Counted from the stretch's first letter, positions 47,522-56,757 are shown. The stretch: 64,000 nt of DNA from Nioella sp965215655 (GCF_965215655.1 NZ_OZ244111.1:4030001-4094000); one strand, 5' to 3'. Notes: generated from the letters alone by a model not told the origin. A program made the numbers and translations.

Positions 47522-49330
47522 ATGGAAAAACAATCTTCATTCAAATCATGGGCCGAATCTGCGGCCCGACTCGTGGCCATCGCGGCCGGGCGTGAACCGG
47601 CCGATCTGGTTCTGCGCAATCTCAAGCTCGTCAATGTTCAAAGCCGGGAAGTGCTGGATGGCTGGCAGGTGGCGGTGGCCGATGGCCGCTTTGCCTATGT
47701 CGGCCCGGATGCCAGCCATTGCATTGGCGACGGCACCGAAGTGGTCGATTGCGGCGGGCGCTACCTGATCCCCGGCCTTTGTGACGGCCACATGCATATC
47801 GAATCGGGCATGCTGACGCCTGCCGAATTCGCCCGCGCGGTCATCCCCCACGGCACCACCACCATGTTCACCGATCCGCACGAGATCGCCAATGTGATGG
47901 GGCTGGAAGGCGTGCGCCTGATGCATGACGAGGCGCTGATGCAGCCCGTCAATATCTACACGCAGATGCCTTCCTGCGCACCGTCCGCGCCGGGGCTGGA
48001 AACGACAGGCTATGAGATCGGGCCAGAGGATGTGGCCGAGGCGATGACATGGCCCGGCATCATCGGGCTGGGCGAAATGATGAACTTCCCCGGCGTCGTG
48101 AATGGCGATCCGCAGATGTTGGCGGAAATGGCTGCGACGATGAACGCCGGAAAAACCGTGGGCGGCCACTATGCCAGCCCCGACCGCGGCCCTGCCTTCC
48201 ACGCCTATGCGGCGGGCGGGCCTGCGGACGACCACGAAGGCACCCGCGAAAGCGACGCGATTGACCGCGTTCGGCAAGGGATGCGGTCGATGCTGCGGCT
48301 TGGGTCCGCGTGGTATGACGTGGAAAGCCAGATCACGGCGGTCACGGAAAAGGGTCTCGATCCGCGCAATTTCGTGCTTTGCACGGATGATTGCCATTCC
48401 GGCACGCTGATCCATGACGGCCATATGAACCGCGTCTTGCGTCATGCCATCGACTGCGGCTGTGATCCTCTGGTGGCGATCCAGATGTGCACCGTGAACA
48501 CCGCCACCCATTTCGGGTTGGAACGGGAACTTGGCTCCATCGCGCCGGGTCGCCGGGCTGACATGGTCCTGACGAGTGACCTCAGGACCCTGCCCATTGA
48601 AGTGGTATACGGGCGCGGCGTGAAACTGGCCGAGAACGGGGACATCCTTGTCGATTGCCCGCATCTCGACTGGCCCGCCAAGGCGCGCAACACCGTGCAT
48701 CTGGGCAAGGCGCTGACCGCGCAGGATTTCGAGATCGAGGCCCCCGCAGGCGCCAATTCCGCCCATGTCAAAGTGATCGGCGTCGTCGAAAACCAGGCCC
48801 CGACCGAGGCGCTGACCGCTGAATTGCCGGTCGTTGACGGGCTGGTCGAGGGCGAAGGCGATGTCTGCCAGATCGCCCTTGTCGAACGGCATCGGGCCAC
48901 AGGCGGCGTGGTCAATGCCTTCGTGTCCGGCTTTGGCTACAAAGGCCCGATGGCCATGGCCTCCACCGTGGCCCATGACAGCCACCACATCATCGTGGTG
49001 GGCACCGACCGGGACAACATGGCCAAGGCGGCCATGCGGCTCTCTGAGGTCGGCGGCGGTGTCACCGTGTTCAAGGACGGGGAAGAAATCGCCCTGGTCG
49101 AACTGCCCATTGCCGGGCTGATGAGCGACGATCTCGCCTCTCGCGTGGCCGACAAGGCGCAGGGAATCGTGGCTGCCATGGCCGAATGCGGATGTACGCT
49201 GAACAACGCCTATATGCAGCATTCTCTGCTGGCGCTCGTGGTGATCCCCAGCCTCAGGATCTCCGATCTCGGGTTGGTGGACGTGACCACGTTCGAGCTG
49301 ACCTCACTTTTCGTGGAGGGCGACCAATGA
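47522..49330 (+). CDS. ade: Adenine deaminase
   Basis: Amidohydrolase converting adenine to hypoxanthine and ammonia in purine salvage. 602 aa. Metal-binding motif LCDGHMHIESGMLTPAEF, then TMFTDPHEIANVMG, GLGEMMNFPGVV, FVLCTDDCHSGTLI and the C-terminal AdeC domain VAHDSHHIIVVGTDRDNM. The ATG at 47522 has GGAG almost adjacent; an in-frame GTG at 47507 is an alternative start. The stop overlaps the AMP nucleosidase start by 4 bp, so adenine released by Amn can be deaminated by a co-expressed enzyme. Confidence 0.95.
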   Translation: MEKQSSFKSWAESAARLVAIAAGREPADLVLRNLKLVNVQSREVLDGWQVAVADGRFAYVGPDASHCIGDGTEVVDCGGRYLIPGLCDGHMHIESGMLTPAEFARAVIPHGTTTMFTDPHEIANVMGLEGVRLMHDEALMQPVNIYTQMPSCAPSAPGLETTGYEIGPEDVAEAMTWPGIIGLGEMMNFPGVVNGDPQMLAEMAATMNAGKTVGGHYASPDRGPAFHAYAAGGPADDHEGTRESDAIDRVRQGMRSMLRLGSAWYDVESQITAVTEKGLDPRNFVLCTDDCHSGTLIHDGHMNRVLRHAIDCGCDPLVAIQMCTVNTATHFGLERELGSIAPGRRADMVLTSDLRTLPIEVVYGRGVKLAENGDILVDCPHLDWPAKARNTVHLGKALTAQDFEIEAPAGANSAHVKVIGVVENQAPTEALTAELPVVDGLVEGEGDVCQIALVERHRATGGVVNAFVSGFGYKGPMAMASTVAHDSHHIIVVGTDRDNMAKAAMRLSEVGGGVTVFKDGEEIALVELPIAGLMSDDLASRVADKAQGIVAAMAECGCTLNNAYMQHSLLALVVIPSLRISDLGLVDVTTFELTSLFVEGDQ

Positions 49331-50811
49331 CCCCCGTTTCCCAACAACTGCCCCTCGAAACCCCGAAAGAGGCCGAGCCGCGCTATTTCTCCGATCCGGG
49401 CGAGGCGGTGGACTATCTGCAAAAGCTCTATGCGGATGCGACAAGCTTCCTTCAGGCCCGGTTTTCCGAAGTGGTCGAGTCCGGCATGCCCGACCGCCGC
49501 TACCGCGCCTTCTATCCCGAAATCAGGATCACAACGACCAGCTATGGCCATGTCGATAGCCGCCTGTCCTTCGGGCACGTGGCCGAACCCGGCACATATG
49601 CCACCACCGTCACGCGGCCCGACCTGTTCCAGCACTACCTGACCCAGCAGCTTAAACTGCTGATCGACAATCATGGCGTGCAGGTTTGTGTCTGCGCCTC
49701 GCAAACGCCGATCCCGGTGCATTTCGCGGTGCTGAACGACGCCGACATTCAGATCCCCCATGACGGGGCCATGTCCTTCCCGCTGCGCGATGTGTTCGAC
49801 GTGCCCGATCTGGGCACCACCAATGACGACATCGTCAACGGCTACGGCTTCAAGAACGAGGATGGGTCGGGCGCTCTGGCGCCCTTCACCGCGCAGCGGG
49901 TGGACTATTCGCTGGCGCGTCTGTCGCATTACACCGCCACGGGGCCGGAGCATTTCCAGAACCACGTCCTGTTCACCAACTACCAGTTCTATGTCGAGGA
50001 ATTCGTGGCCTATGGGCGGCAGATGCTGGCCGATCCCGACAGCGGCTACACCGCGCTTGTGGGGCCGGGCAATGACGTGGTGACCGAACCCGACCAGCAG
50101 CTGAACACGCCCGCGAAGCTGCCGCAGATGCCCACCTATCACCTAAAGCGTAAAGGCGGCGGTGGCATCACGCTGGTCAATATCGGTGTGGGGCCGTCGA
50201 ACGCCAAAACCGCGACCGACCATATTGCCGTGCTGCGCCCGCATGTCTGGCTGATGGTGGGCCATTGCGCCGGGCTGCGGAATTCGCAAAGCCTTGGCGA
50301 TTTCGTGCTCGCCCACGCTTATCTGCGTGAAGACAATGTTCTGGATGACGATCTGCCCGTCTGGGTGCCAGTCCCGGCACTGGCCGAAGTGCAGATCGCG
50401 CTGGAACAGGCGGTGGCGGATGTCGCTGAAGTGTCAGGGTTCGAGCTGAAGAAGATCATGCGGACCGGCACCGTCGCCACCATCGACAACCGCAACTGGG
50501 AACTGCGCGATCAGTCCGGCCCGGTGCACCGACTGTCCCAGTCCCGCGCCATCGCGCTGGACATGGAAAGCGCCACCATCGCGGCCAACGGCTTCCGCTT
50601 CCGGGTTCCCTATGGCACGCTTCTGTGTGTTTCGGACAAGCCCCTGCATGGCGAGTTGAAGCTGCCCGGCATGGCCAGCGCCTTCTATAAAACGCAGGTG
50701 TCACGGCATCTTCTGATCGGAATCCGGGCCATGGAAACGCTGCGGGAAATGCCCCTTGAACGGCTCCACAGCCGGAAATTGCGCAGTTTCGAGGAGACGG
50801 CCTTCCTGTGA
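49327..50811 (+). CDS. amn: AMP nucleosidase
   Basis: Splits AMP into adenine and ribose 5-phosphate. 494 aa. N-terminal Amn-specific domain with RYRAFYPEIRITTTSYGHVD and LTQQLKLLIDNHGVQV; C-terminal nucleoside-phosphorylase-like domain with ITLVNIGVGPSNAKTATDHI, WLMVGHCAGLRNSQSLGDFV and ALDMESATIAANGFRF (the purine-site Met-Glu). Start ATG at 49327 overlaps ade (ATGA). The pair forms a dedicated AMP-to-hypoxanthine route. Confidence 0.95.
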   Translation: MTPVSQQLPLETPKEAEPRYFSDPGEAVDYLQKLYADATSFLQARFSEVVESGMPDRRYRAFYPEIRITTTSYGHVDSRLSFGHVAEPGTYATTVTRPDLFQHYLTQQLKLLIDNHGVQVCVCASQTPIPVHFAVLNDADIQIPHDGAMSFPLRDVFDVPDLGTTNDDIVNGYGFKNEDGSGALAPFTAQRVDYSLARLSHYTATGPEHFQNHVLFTNYQFYVEEFVAYGRQMLADPDSGYTALVGPGNDVVTEPDQQLNTPAKLPQMPTYHLKRKGGGGITLVNIGVGPSNAKTATDHIAVLRPHVWLMVGHCAGLRNSQSLGDFVLAHAYLREDNVLDDDLPVWVPVPALAEVQIALEQAVADVAEVSGFELKKIMRTGTVATIDNRNWELRDQSGPVHRLSQSRAIALDMESATIAANGFRFRVPYGTLLCVSDKPLHGELKLPGMASAFYKTQVSRHLLIGIRAMETLREMPLERLHSRKLRSFEETAFL

Positions 50812-50942
50812 CGCTGGGGAATTTGCCCCAAAATGCTTGTTTTTTGAGGAAATGGCACACTAGTCATTGTGTGCCCCTACAATATTCGGGTAGCTTTCCC
50901 GCAACGAGCCCCATGGGTTCGGGCAGTTAAGGAGAACAGAAC

Positions 50943-51233
50943 ATGGCACAAAAGCCCATGACCAAGACCCAGCTTGTTGCAGCCCTTGCCGAAGAGATGG
51001 GCAGCGACAAGAAAGCTGCTTCCGCAGCGCTCGACGCAGTGACCGCCGTCGTGTCCAAAGAAGTCGCCGCTGGCGGCGCCGTGACCCTTCCCGGTATCGG
51101 CAAAGTGTATTGCCGCGAACGCCCCGAGCGTATGGTGCGCAACCCTGCAACGGGTGAGCAGATCAAGAAAGAAGCCGACAAGGTGGTCAAGGTGACCATC
51201 GCGAAGGCTCTGAAGGACAGCGTCAACGGCTAA
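50943..51233 (+). CDS. HU-family nucleoid protein
   Basis: A 96-aa DNA-bending histone-like protein. Features: MTKTQLVAALAEEMGSDKKA helix pair, VTLPGIGKVYCRERPERMVR leading into the DNA-contacting arm NPATGEQIKKEAD, and a Lys-rich C-terminus. The arm lacks the usual RKGRNP and reads RMVRNPATGE, and the dimer face carries a Cys, mild departures from enterobacterial HU. GGAG lies 8 nt before the ATG; a strong terminator follows, so it is probably an abundant single-gene transcript. Confidence 0.93.
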   Translation: MAQKPMTKTQLVAALAEEMGSDKKAASAALDAVTAVVSKEVAAGGAVTLPGIGKVYCRERPERMVRNPATGEQIKKEADKVVKVTIAKALKDSVNG

Positions 51234-51257
51234 TCGCCGGACCCGTCTGACAGAATT

Positions 51258-51284
51258 GGGCCGCCTGTTCGGGCGGCCCTTTTT
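51258..51284 (+). terminator. HU gene terminator
   Basis: Eight-bp stem (gggccgcc 51258-51265, ggcggccc 51272-51279) with 6-nt loop and five T's. Ends 4 bases before the convergent GST stop. Confidence 0.92.
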
Positions 51285-51288
51285 CGTT

Positions 51289-51903
51289 TCAGACGGTTGC
51301 TGCCATCAGGTCCGCATCATAGGCCAGTGCCGCCTGCATGGCCGGGCGATTGGCGCAACGCGCAACCCAACCCTGAATGTCCGGATTGTCGGGCATCAGG
51401 TGCGGCAGGGTGCTGAAAGTGGAGGCGATGATCAGGTCGGCAATCGTGAAGTCATCGCCCATCAGATAGCTGTTCCGCTCCAGCGCGTCGGCCAGCCGAT
51501 CCGTGGCCTCGGGCAGACCCCGGAACGTGGTGTTCAGCACCGGGTGCGCGACCCCGCACAAGGTCAACACGATCACCGGTTCCAGAACGCCGCAATACCA
51601 GGACAGCCAGCTCAGAAGCGGGCCACGATCCGCTGCACCGACCTGCGGGGCCAATCCGGCCTCCGGTGCCAGTTCCGCAAGATAGAGCGCAATCGCCGTC
51701 GATTCCCGGATCACCGCACCGTCATGCACCAGCAGCGGCACCTTGCCCTCTGGGTGCGGGTTCTTCAGGTCACGCCCGCCGCTGCCATCCGCGCGGGAAA
51801 CGGTCACCGGTTCAATCTGCACCCGATCCAGAAGGCCCAGTTCGTGGATCAGCGCAACGATCCGCGTCGAGCGGCTTAGGGGTGCGTGGTAGAGCGTCAA
51901 CAA
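51289..51903 (-). CDS. Glutathione S-transferase family protein with TTG start
   Basis: A 204-aa GST: LTLYHAPLSRSTRIVALIHE (active Ser region), GKVPLLVHDGAVIRESTAIALYLAE (cis-Pro and Glu-binding loop), C-terminal helical domain with YLMGDDFTIADLIIAS. Start read as TTG at 51903 because AAGGA lies 7 nt upstream and the fold begins at once; upstream ATG codons overlap the divergent regulator. The gene is divergent from a YafY regulator 79 bp away, a plausible regulator-target pair. Confidence 0.86.
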   Translation of the reverse strand: MLTLYHAPLSRSTRIVALIHELGLLDRVQIEPVTVSRADGSGGRDLKNPHPEGKVPLLVHDGAVIRESTAIALYLAELAPEAGLAPQVGAADRGPLLSWLSWYCGVLEPVIVLTLCGVAHPVLNTTFRGLPEATDRLADALERNSYLMGDDFTIADLIIASTFSTLPHLMPDNPDIQGWVARCANRPAMQAALAYDADLMAATV

Positions 51904-51982
51904 GGGGTGTTCCTTCGTCTGTTGAGTTACTGAGTAGCGCCTGTATGCTCCCGCAATCCTGTCAGTTTCCGTCAGGAGCGTC

Positions 51983-52669
51983 ATGCCCCGCACCGACCGC
52001 CTTTTTCGCCTGCTGCACCTGTTGCGCAGCCTGCCCCCACCCATCACTGCCGCACGGCTGGCGGAAGAAACCGGCGTGTCCGAACGCACGCTTTACCGCG
52101 ACATCGACAGCCTGCGCGCGGCAGGCGCGCTGATCGACGGCGAAGCGGGATACGGTTATCGCCTGACCGAAGACCCCGCGGTTCCGCCGCAGATGTTCGA
52201 CCGGCACGAGGTCGAGGCGCTGGTTCTGGGCCTGTCTGAGGTCAGAGCAACCGGCGACACCGCCCTGGCAGACGCCGCCGACCGGGCGCTTGCCAAGATC
52301 ACTGCGCGCTTGCCGGAACGGGTGGCGCAGCAGGCCGCCCATGCGGTCAGCATGGTCTATCGTTTCCGACCGTCCGCCCGCGCGTCGGAACTGCTGGAAC
52401 CGCTGCGTCAGGCCTCGTGGGCCGAGCGTGCGGTCGACATCACCTATGTCGATCGGCTTGGGAAACGAACGCACCGCCGTATCTGGCCCCTTTCCATCAT
52501 CTTCCTCGAACAGCGCCAGTTCGTCCTTGCATGGTGTTGCCTGCGTCAGGGCTTTCGCAAGTTCGACCCCGAACAGATCGAAAGCCTGACAGACTCAGAC
52601 GACTCCTTCCGCCCGCACCGGGTGCGCCTGCTGCGCGACTATGTCGATCAGCTGCGGAATGGGGGCTGA
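51983..52669 (+). CDS. YafY-type HTH/WYL transcriptional regulator
   Basis: A 228-aa regulator: N-terminal HTH (RLAEETGVSERTLYRDIDSL) and a C-terminal WYL domain, here with the core HRRIWPLSIIFLEQRQFVLAWCCLRQGFRKF in place of the strict W-Y-L. WYL domains sense nucleotides or other small ligands. GGAG lies 5 nt before the ATG. Divergent from the GST gene, which it may control; the DMT exporter follows 55 bp downstream on its strand. Confidence 0.88.
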   Translation: MPRTDRLFRLLHLLRSLPPPITAARLAEETGVSERTLYRDIDSLRAAGALIDGEAGYGYRLTEDPAVPPQMFDRHEVEALVLGLSEVRATGDTALADAADRALAKITARLPERVAQQAAHAVSMVYRFRPSARASELLEPLRQASWAERAVDITYVDRLGKRTHRRIWPLSIIFLEQRQFVLAWCCLRQGFRKFDPEQIESLTDSDDSFRPHRVRLLRDYVDQLRNGG

Positions 52670-52724
52670 CCTTTCCCGCGTCGCGGGATAAGGCAGTTAA
52701 CAGGGCAAGAAACGGAGATACGGC

Positions 52725-53603
52725 ATGGATCTGCGCGCAATCGGCATGGGGCTGGCTTTCGCCCTGATCTGGTCTTCGGCCTTCTCCTCGGCGCGTATCA
52801 TCGTGGCCGCCGCCCCGCCACTTACGGCGCTGGCGATTCGCTTTGCCATCTCCGGTGCAATCGGTGTCCTGATTGCCCGTGCACTAGGGCAAAACTGGCA
52901 GCTCAGCCGCGCCCAGTGGCGCTCGGTCATCATTTTCGGCATCTGCCAGAACGCGCTCTATCTTGGTCTCAATTTCGTGGCCATGCAGTGGATTGAGGCA
53001 TCTTTGGCCGCCATTATCGCGTCTTCCATGCCGCTGATCGTGGCCGCCGCCAACTGGGCCATCTTCCGTGAAAAGCTGCCTGTCATGGGCGTTGTCGGCC
53101 TGATGGCGGGCTTTGGCGGCGTCGCGCTGATCATGGCGCAGCGGCTGACCGGTGGGGTCGATCCGCTTGGCGTCGCGCTGTGCATCGTCGGCGCCATTGC
53201 ACTGGCCGTCGCCACGCTGACCGTGACCGGCGCATCCTCTGGCAAGAGCAGCGGGGCCAGCGTGCTGATGATCGTGGGTCTTCAGATGCTGGTGGGCGGC
53301 GCGGCGCTGGTGCCCTTTGCACTGGTGATGGAAAGCTGGGTGGTGGACTGGTCCTGGCAGTTGATCGTCGCCTTCATCTACACCTGTTTTGCCCCCGGCC
53401 TGCTGGCCACCTGGATCTGGTTTCTGCTGGTGCAGCGCATCGGGGCCACGCGTGGCGCGACCTTCCACTTCCTCAACCCGTTCTTCGGGGTGGCAATCGC
53501 AGCAGTGATTCTGGGCGAACGCCTGGGTTGGGCAGATATCCTTGGCGTCACGATCATCGCGGCTGGCATTCTGGCGGTGCAACTGGCTCGCGCCGCCCGC
53601 TGA
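52725..53603 (+). CDS. EamA/DMT-family transporter
   Basis: A 292-aa inner-membrane protein with ten predicted helices in two EamA repeats: the first starts GLAFALIWSSAFSSARIIV and the second LGVALCIVGAIALAVATL, each closed by a short loop motif (IIASSMPLIVAAANWAIFREKL; FLNPFFGVAIAAVILGERLG). Exports metabolites such as amino acids or drugs; substrate unknown. GGAG lies 7 nt before the ATG. Possibly co-transcribed with the YafY-type regulator. Confidence 0.9.
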   Translation: MDLRAIGMGLAFALIWSSAFSSARIIVAAAPPLTALAIRFAISGAIGVLIARALGQNWQLSRAQWRSVIIFGICQNALYLGLNFVAMQWIEASLAAIIASSMPLIVAAANWAIFREKLPVMGVVGLMAGFGGVALIMAQRLTGGVDPLGVALCIVGAIALAVATLTVTGASSGKSSGASVLMIVGLQMLVGGAALVPFALVMESWVVDWSWQLIVAFIYTCFAPGLLATWIWFLLVQRIGATRGATFHFLNPFFGVAIAAVILGERLGWADILGVTIIAAGILAVQLARAAR

Positions 53604-53671
53604 CGTCACTGTGATGCCCGCTCACGCAGGCGTCAGATGACATTACAGCGCCTTCGCGCCAGAACAGGCGC

Positions 53672-54391
53672 ATGTTGGAACTTGTCTTTGCCTATGGCGC
53701 GGGTCTTCTGACCCTCATCAACCCCTGCGTGCTGCCGGTGCTGCCCATCGTGCTGGCGGGGTCCCTGCAGGCCAGCCGGTTCGGCCCGCTGGCGCTGGCG
53801 GGGGGGATGAGCTTGTCTTTCGTGGCGCTTGGCCTGACGGTCGCATTGGCGGGTCGGGCCGTGGGCATTGATGAACAAGCCATAGGGCAGGCGGGCGCGG
53901 TTCTGATGATCGCCTTTGGCCTCGTCCTGCTGATCCCGCGCTTTTCCGCCGCCTTCGCCACCGCAACGGCGGGCGTTTCATCGGGTGCGGACAGCCAGAT
54001 GTCGTCGCTGAATGGCCGCGACGGCTGGCAGGGGCAGGCGATTGGCGGTGCGCTGCTTGGCGCGGTCTGGTCGCCTTGTGTCGGCCCTACCCTTGGTGGC
54101 GCAATCGCGCTGGCCAGTGCGGGTGAACACATCGGCCGCGCTGCGGCGATCATGGTGTTCTTTGCCCTTGGCGTGTCCACCATCATCCTCGCCCTCGGCT
54201 ATGGCGCGCGGTCCTTCTTCCAGCGTCGCCGGGCGCTGATGCAGGCCATCGCCGAACGCTCGCGCCCGCTGCTTGGGGGCGTCTTCATCCTTGTCGGCAC
54301 CGCGATCCTGCTGCGCTGGCACCACGCAATCGAAATCTGGCTGCTCGATGTCCTGCCCTATTGGCTTCAGGATCTTTCGGTAGCCCTGTAA
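53672..54391 (+). CDS. CcdA-family thiol-disulfide transporter
   Basis: A 239-aa protein with six predicted transmembrane helices, moving reducing power from cytoplasmic thioredoxin to the periplasm. The two redox cysteines are in TLINPCVLPVLPIVLAG and GAVWSPCVGPTLGG, the CcdA/DsbD-core pattern. The next gene, 12 bp downstream, encodes an exported thioredoxin, its likely electron acceptor. The pair may serve cytochrome c maturation or periplasmic repair; no ccm genes are nearby. Confidence 0.92.
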   Translation: MLELVFAYGAGLLTLINPCVLPVLPIVLAGSLQASRFGPLALAGGMSLSFVALGLTVALAGRAVGIDEQAIGQAGAVLMIAFGLVLLIPRFSAAFATATAGVSSGADSQMSSLNGRDGWQGQAIGGALLGAVWSPCVGPTLGGAIALASAGEHIGRAAAIMVFFALGVSTIILALGYGARSFFQRRRALMQAIAERSRPLLGGVFILVGTAILLRWHHAIEIWLLDVLPYWLQDLSVAL

Positions 54392-54403
54392 GGGAGAAAC
54401 CTG

Positions 54404-54802
54404 ATGAACCGACGCGACCTATTGATCATGTCCGGGGCCGCGCTGTTGCTGGCCGGCCGGGCCAGCGCCAGCAATATCGACTATACGCCGGGTCTGGTGC
54501 AGCAGCGCCTGGCCGCCGGCGAAACGCTGTTCGTGGATTTCTTCGCGCCCTGGTGCGGGACCTGCCGCACGCAGGAACGCCATATCGAGGCCCTTCGCGA
54601 GGAAAACCCCGCCTATGATGCCGCGATGAGCTTCATTCGTGTGGATTGGGATACCTATGGACGAGGCGAACTGGCCCAAAGCCTCGAGATTCCCCGCCGA
54701 TCCACGCTGGTCGTGCTGCGCGGCGACGCCGAACTGGGTCGCATCGTTGCGGGCACCAGCCGGTCCGCGATTCAGGAACTGATGGATCTGGGGCTAAGCT
54801 GA
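54404..54802 (+). CDS. Exported thioredoxin-family protein
   Basis: A 132-aa periplasmic thiol protein. N-terminal signal MNRRDLLIMSGAALLLAGRASA has a twin-arginine look. The redox site WCGTC lies in FVDFFAPWCGTCRTQ at about residues 47-50, followed by the cis-Pro strand EIPRRSTLVVLRG. GGGAG lies 7 nt before the ATG, 12 bp after the CcdA-like gene, so the two form a redox pair. Confidence 0.9.
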   Translation: MNRRDLLIMSGAALLLAGRASASNIDYTPGLVQQRLAAGETLFVDFFAPWCGTCRTQERHIEALREENPAYDAAMSFIRVDWDTYGRGELAQSLEIPRRSTLVVLRGDAELGRIVAGTSRSAIQELMDLGLS

Positions 54803-54808
54803 TCCGTC

Positions 54809-55516
54809 TCAGACGTCAGAGGGGTCGTTGGTTGATGTCACTGCGACATTGTCCACGGCCCAGCTTTCGTCATGGACACTCTGGTTCAGGGTAGACCCGA
54901 AGCCGACACTCATCGACGGGCCGGGATCGGTCACTTCCACCCGGACGGTAAAGCTCTGGTCTGTCCAGCCGTCATTGTAACCGGTATGCGACCGTGAACC
55001 GGACGGTTCGATGAACACGCTGTAATTTCCGTCAGAGGTTGTCCAGCTTCCGGTTGTGCCGTCGCTTCTCCAGTCGAAATTGTGGGAACTGATCGGAGAG
55101 CCATCGACGAACATGATAAACTCTTCGCTGTCCCAGCTGTCGAGGGCGTGCAGATCAAACTCGATCACCGCATGGTCGTAACCCGACATCAGGTCATAGG
55201 TCCGGGTCACGATCTCGGCCCCGCCGCTGCCGCCATAGGGGCCCAGAAGCCCGCCATAGGCCGCGTCCGAGCCATCGGTCACGCCGCCGAACCAGAAACC
55301 GGCACCGTTCTCGAAGTCGTCGAAATAGCTCTGCCGGGCGAAGCTCGAATTCACGATCTGACCACGCAGCGTTGCGTCAATGTCCCCAGCCAGATTCTCG
55401 ATGCCGGCCGACGTGGAATTCAGCACCGCAATGCCGACGCCCACGACGCCCGCGCTCAGCACCACGTAATCCGTGGTCACTGCGCCCGATTCCGATCTGA
55501 AAAACTCCTTCAGCAT
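54809..55516 (-). CDS. Flp-pilin-like protein with a large extracellular extension
   Basis: A 235-aa protein. The N-terminus MLKEFFRSESGAVTTDYVVL continues into a 20-residue hydrophobic helix, like a type IVb (Flp/Tad) prepilin: a short basic leader ending in Gly, then A-V-T-T-D-Y with Asp at +5 and Tyr at +6 where Flp has Glu-Tyr. Flp pilins are about 50-70 aa, but here about 170 more residues follow, rich in Ser, Gly, Asp and aromatics (SYFDDFENGAGFWFGG, EFDLHALDSWD, WAVDNVAVTS), resembling a LamG-like beta-sandwich. No tad genes are in the window. Probably a minor pilin or surface tip protein; ligand unknown. It is convergent with the thioredoxin gene (6-bp gap). Confidence 0.68.
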   Translation of the reverse strand: MLKEFFRSESGAVTTDYVVLSAGVVGVGIAVLNSTSAGIENLAGDIDATLRGQIVNSSFARQSYFDDFENGAGFWFGGVTDGSDAAYGGLLGPYGGSGGAEIVTRTYDLMSGYDHAVIEFDLHALDSWDSEEFIMFVDGSPISSHNFDWRSDGTTGSWTTSDGNYSVFIEPSGSRSHTGYNDGWTDQSFTVRVEVTDPGPSMSVGFGSTLNQSVHDESWAVDNVAVTSTNDPSDV

Positions 55517-55589
55517 ACGCTGAACTCTCCGCTGGCAGTCACGTGAAACCCACGCCTATCAACGGAGAATGGAGAAATTAGGGGCAAAT

Positions 55590-56690
55590 TTAGCCGATCT
55601 GCCCCCGGTTTGCCCCAATCTGGCCACGATGCAGCAACACGTGATCCAGCAAGACGCAAGCCGCCATCGCCTCGGCCACCGGAACGGCGCGGATGCCGAC
55701 ACATGGGTCATGACGACCTTTTGTAATGATTTCAGTCTCTTCACCTGACTTGGTGATGGTCTTGCGCGTCGTCAGGATCGATGAGGTCGGCTTGACTGAA
55801 AACCGCACCACCACATCCTGCCCGGTAGAAATCCCGCCCAGGATTCCCCCCGCATGGTTGGAGCTGTAGACCGGCCCATCCGGTCCCATGCGAATCTCAT
55901 CCGCGTTCTCGCTGCCGGTCAGGCAGGCCGCGTTCATACCCTCGCCGATTTCGACGCCCTTCACCGCATTGATCGACATCATCGCGGCAGCCAGATCGGT
56001 GTCGAGCTTGCCGTAGATCGGTGCGCCCAGCCCCGCCGGCATCCCCCGCACCGTCACCTCGATCACCGCGCCAACGCTATCACCGGTCTTGCGCAGACCG
56101 TCCAGATAGTCGGCCCAATCCGCCGCTGCCCCGGCATCCGGCGTCCAGAACGGATTGCGCTCGATCTCGTCCCAGTCGAACCGGTCCCGGTCAATCCCAT
56201 GCGGCCCCATCTGCACCATGTAGCCGGTGATCGACAGCCCCGGAACCAGCTGCTTCAGCGCCTCGCGTGCCACGCCGCCCGCTGCCACCCGCGCCGCCGT
56301 TTCCCGCGCGCTGGACCGCCCGCCGCCGCGATAATCGCGGATGCCGTATTTCTGCCAATAGGTGATATCCGCATGTCCGGGCCGGAACTTCTCACTGATA
56401 TCGCCATAATCCTTCGACCGCTGATCGGTGTTGCGGATCATCAACTGAATGGGCGTGCCGGTGCTGACGCCCTCGAAGACGCCTGACAGAATCTCCACCT
56501 GATCGGGTTCGCGCCGCTGCGTGGTGAACTTGTTCTGCCCGGGCTTGCGCTTGTCCAGCCAGTGCTGCAACGCCTCGGCCTCGACCGGCACCCCCGGCGG
56601 GCAGCCATCCACCGTCGCCCCCAGGGCAGGCCCGTGGCTTTCACCCCAGGTGGTGACTCGAAAAAGATGGCCAAAGCTGTTCATGGACAT
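55590..56690 (-). CDS. aroC: Chorismate synthase
   Basis: Converts EPSP to chorismate using reduced FMN, the last shikimate step. 366 aa. Signatures: GHLFRVTTWGESHGPALGAT (N-terminal motif), RPGHADITYWQKYGIRDYRG, GGGRSSARETAARVAAG and GRHDPCVGIRAVPVAEAM. The ATG at 56690 has GGAG 7 nt upstream. The C-terminus ends with the imperfect repeat RGQIGANRGQIG, a small species-specific tail. Stands between the pilin-like gene and the amine oxidase. Confidence 0.96.
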   Translation of the reverse strand: MSMNSFGHLFRVTTWGESHGPALGATVDGCPPGVPVEAEALQHWLDKRKPGQNKFTTQRREPDQVEILSGVFEGVSTGTPIQLMIRNTDQRSKDYGDISEKFRPGHADITYWQKYGIRDYRGGGRSSARETAARVAAGGVAREALKQLVPGLSITGYMVQMGPHGIDRDRFDWDEIERNPFWTPDAGAAADWADYLDGLRKTGDSVGAVIEVTVRGMPAGLGAPIYGKLDTDLAAAMMSINAVKGVEIGEGMNAACLTGSENADEIRMGPDGPVYSSNHAGGILGGISTGQDVVVRFSVKPTSSILTTRKTITKSGEETEIITKGRHDPCVGIRAVPVAEAMAACVLLDHVLLHRGQIGANRGQIG

Positions 56691-56757
56691 GGGGGCGCTC
56701 CGTTTTCCTGCCCCCGGTTAGCCTGCCAAGCCCCGGATTCCAAGGCTCATATAGCAC

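Noticed and set aside
47546..49222. Minus-strand open frame of about 560 codons over the adenine deaminase gene
   Set aside because: Antisense to a well-supported amidohydrolase; His/Arg-rich nonsense composition.
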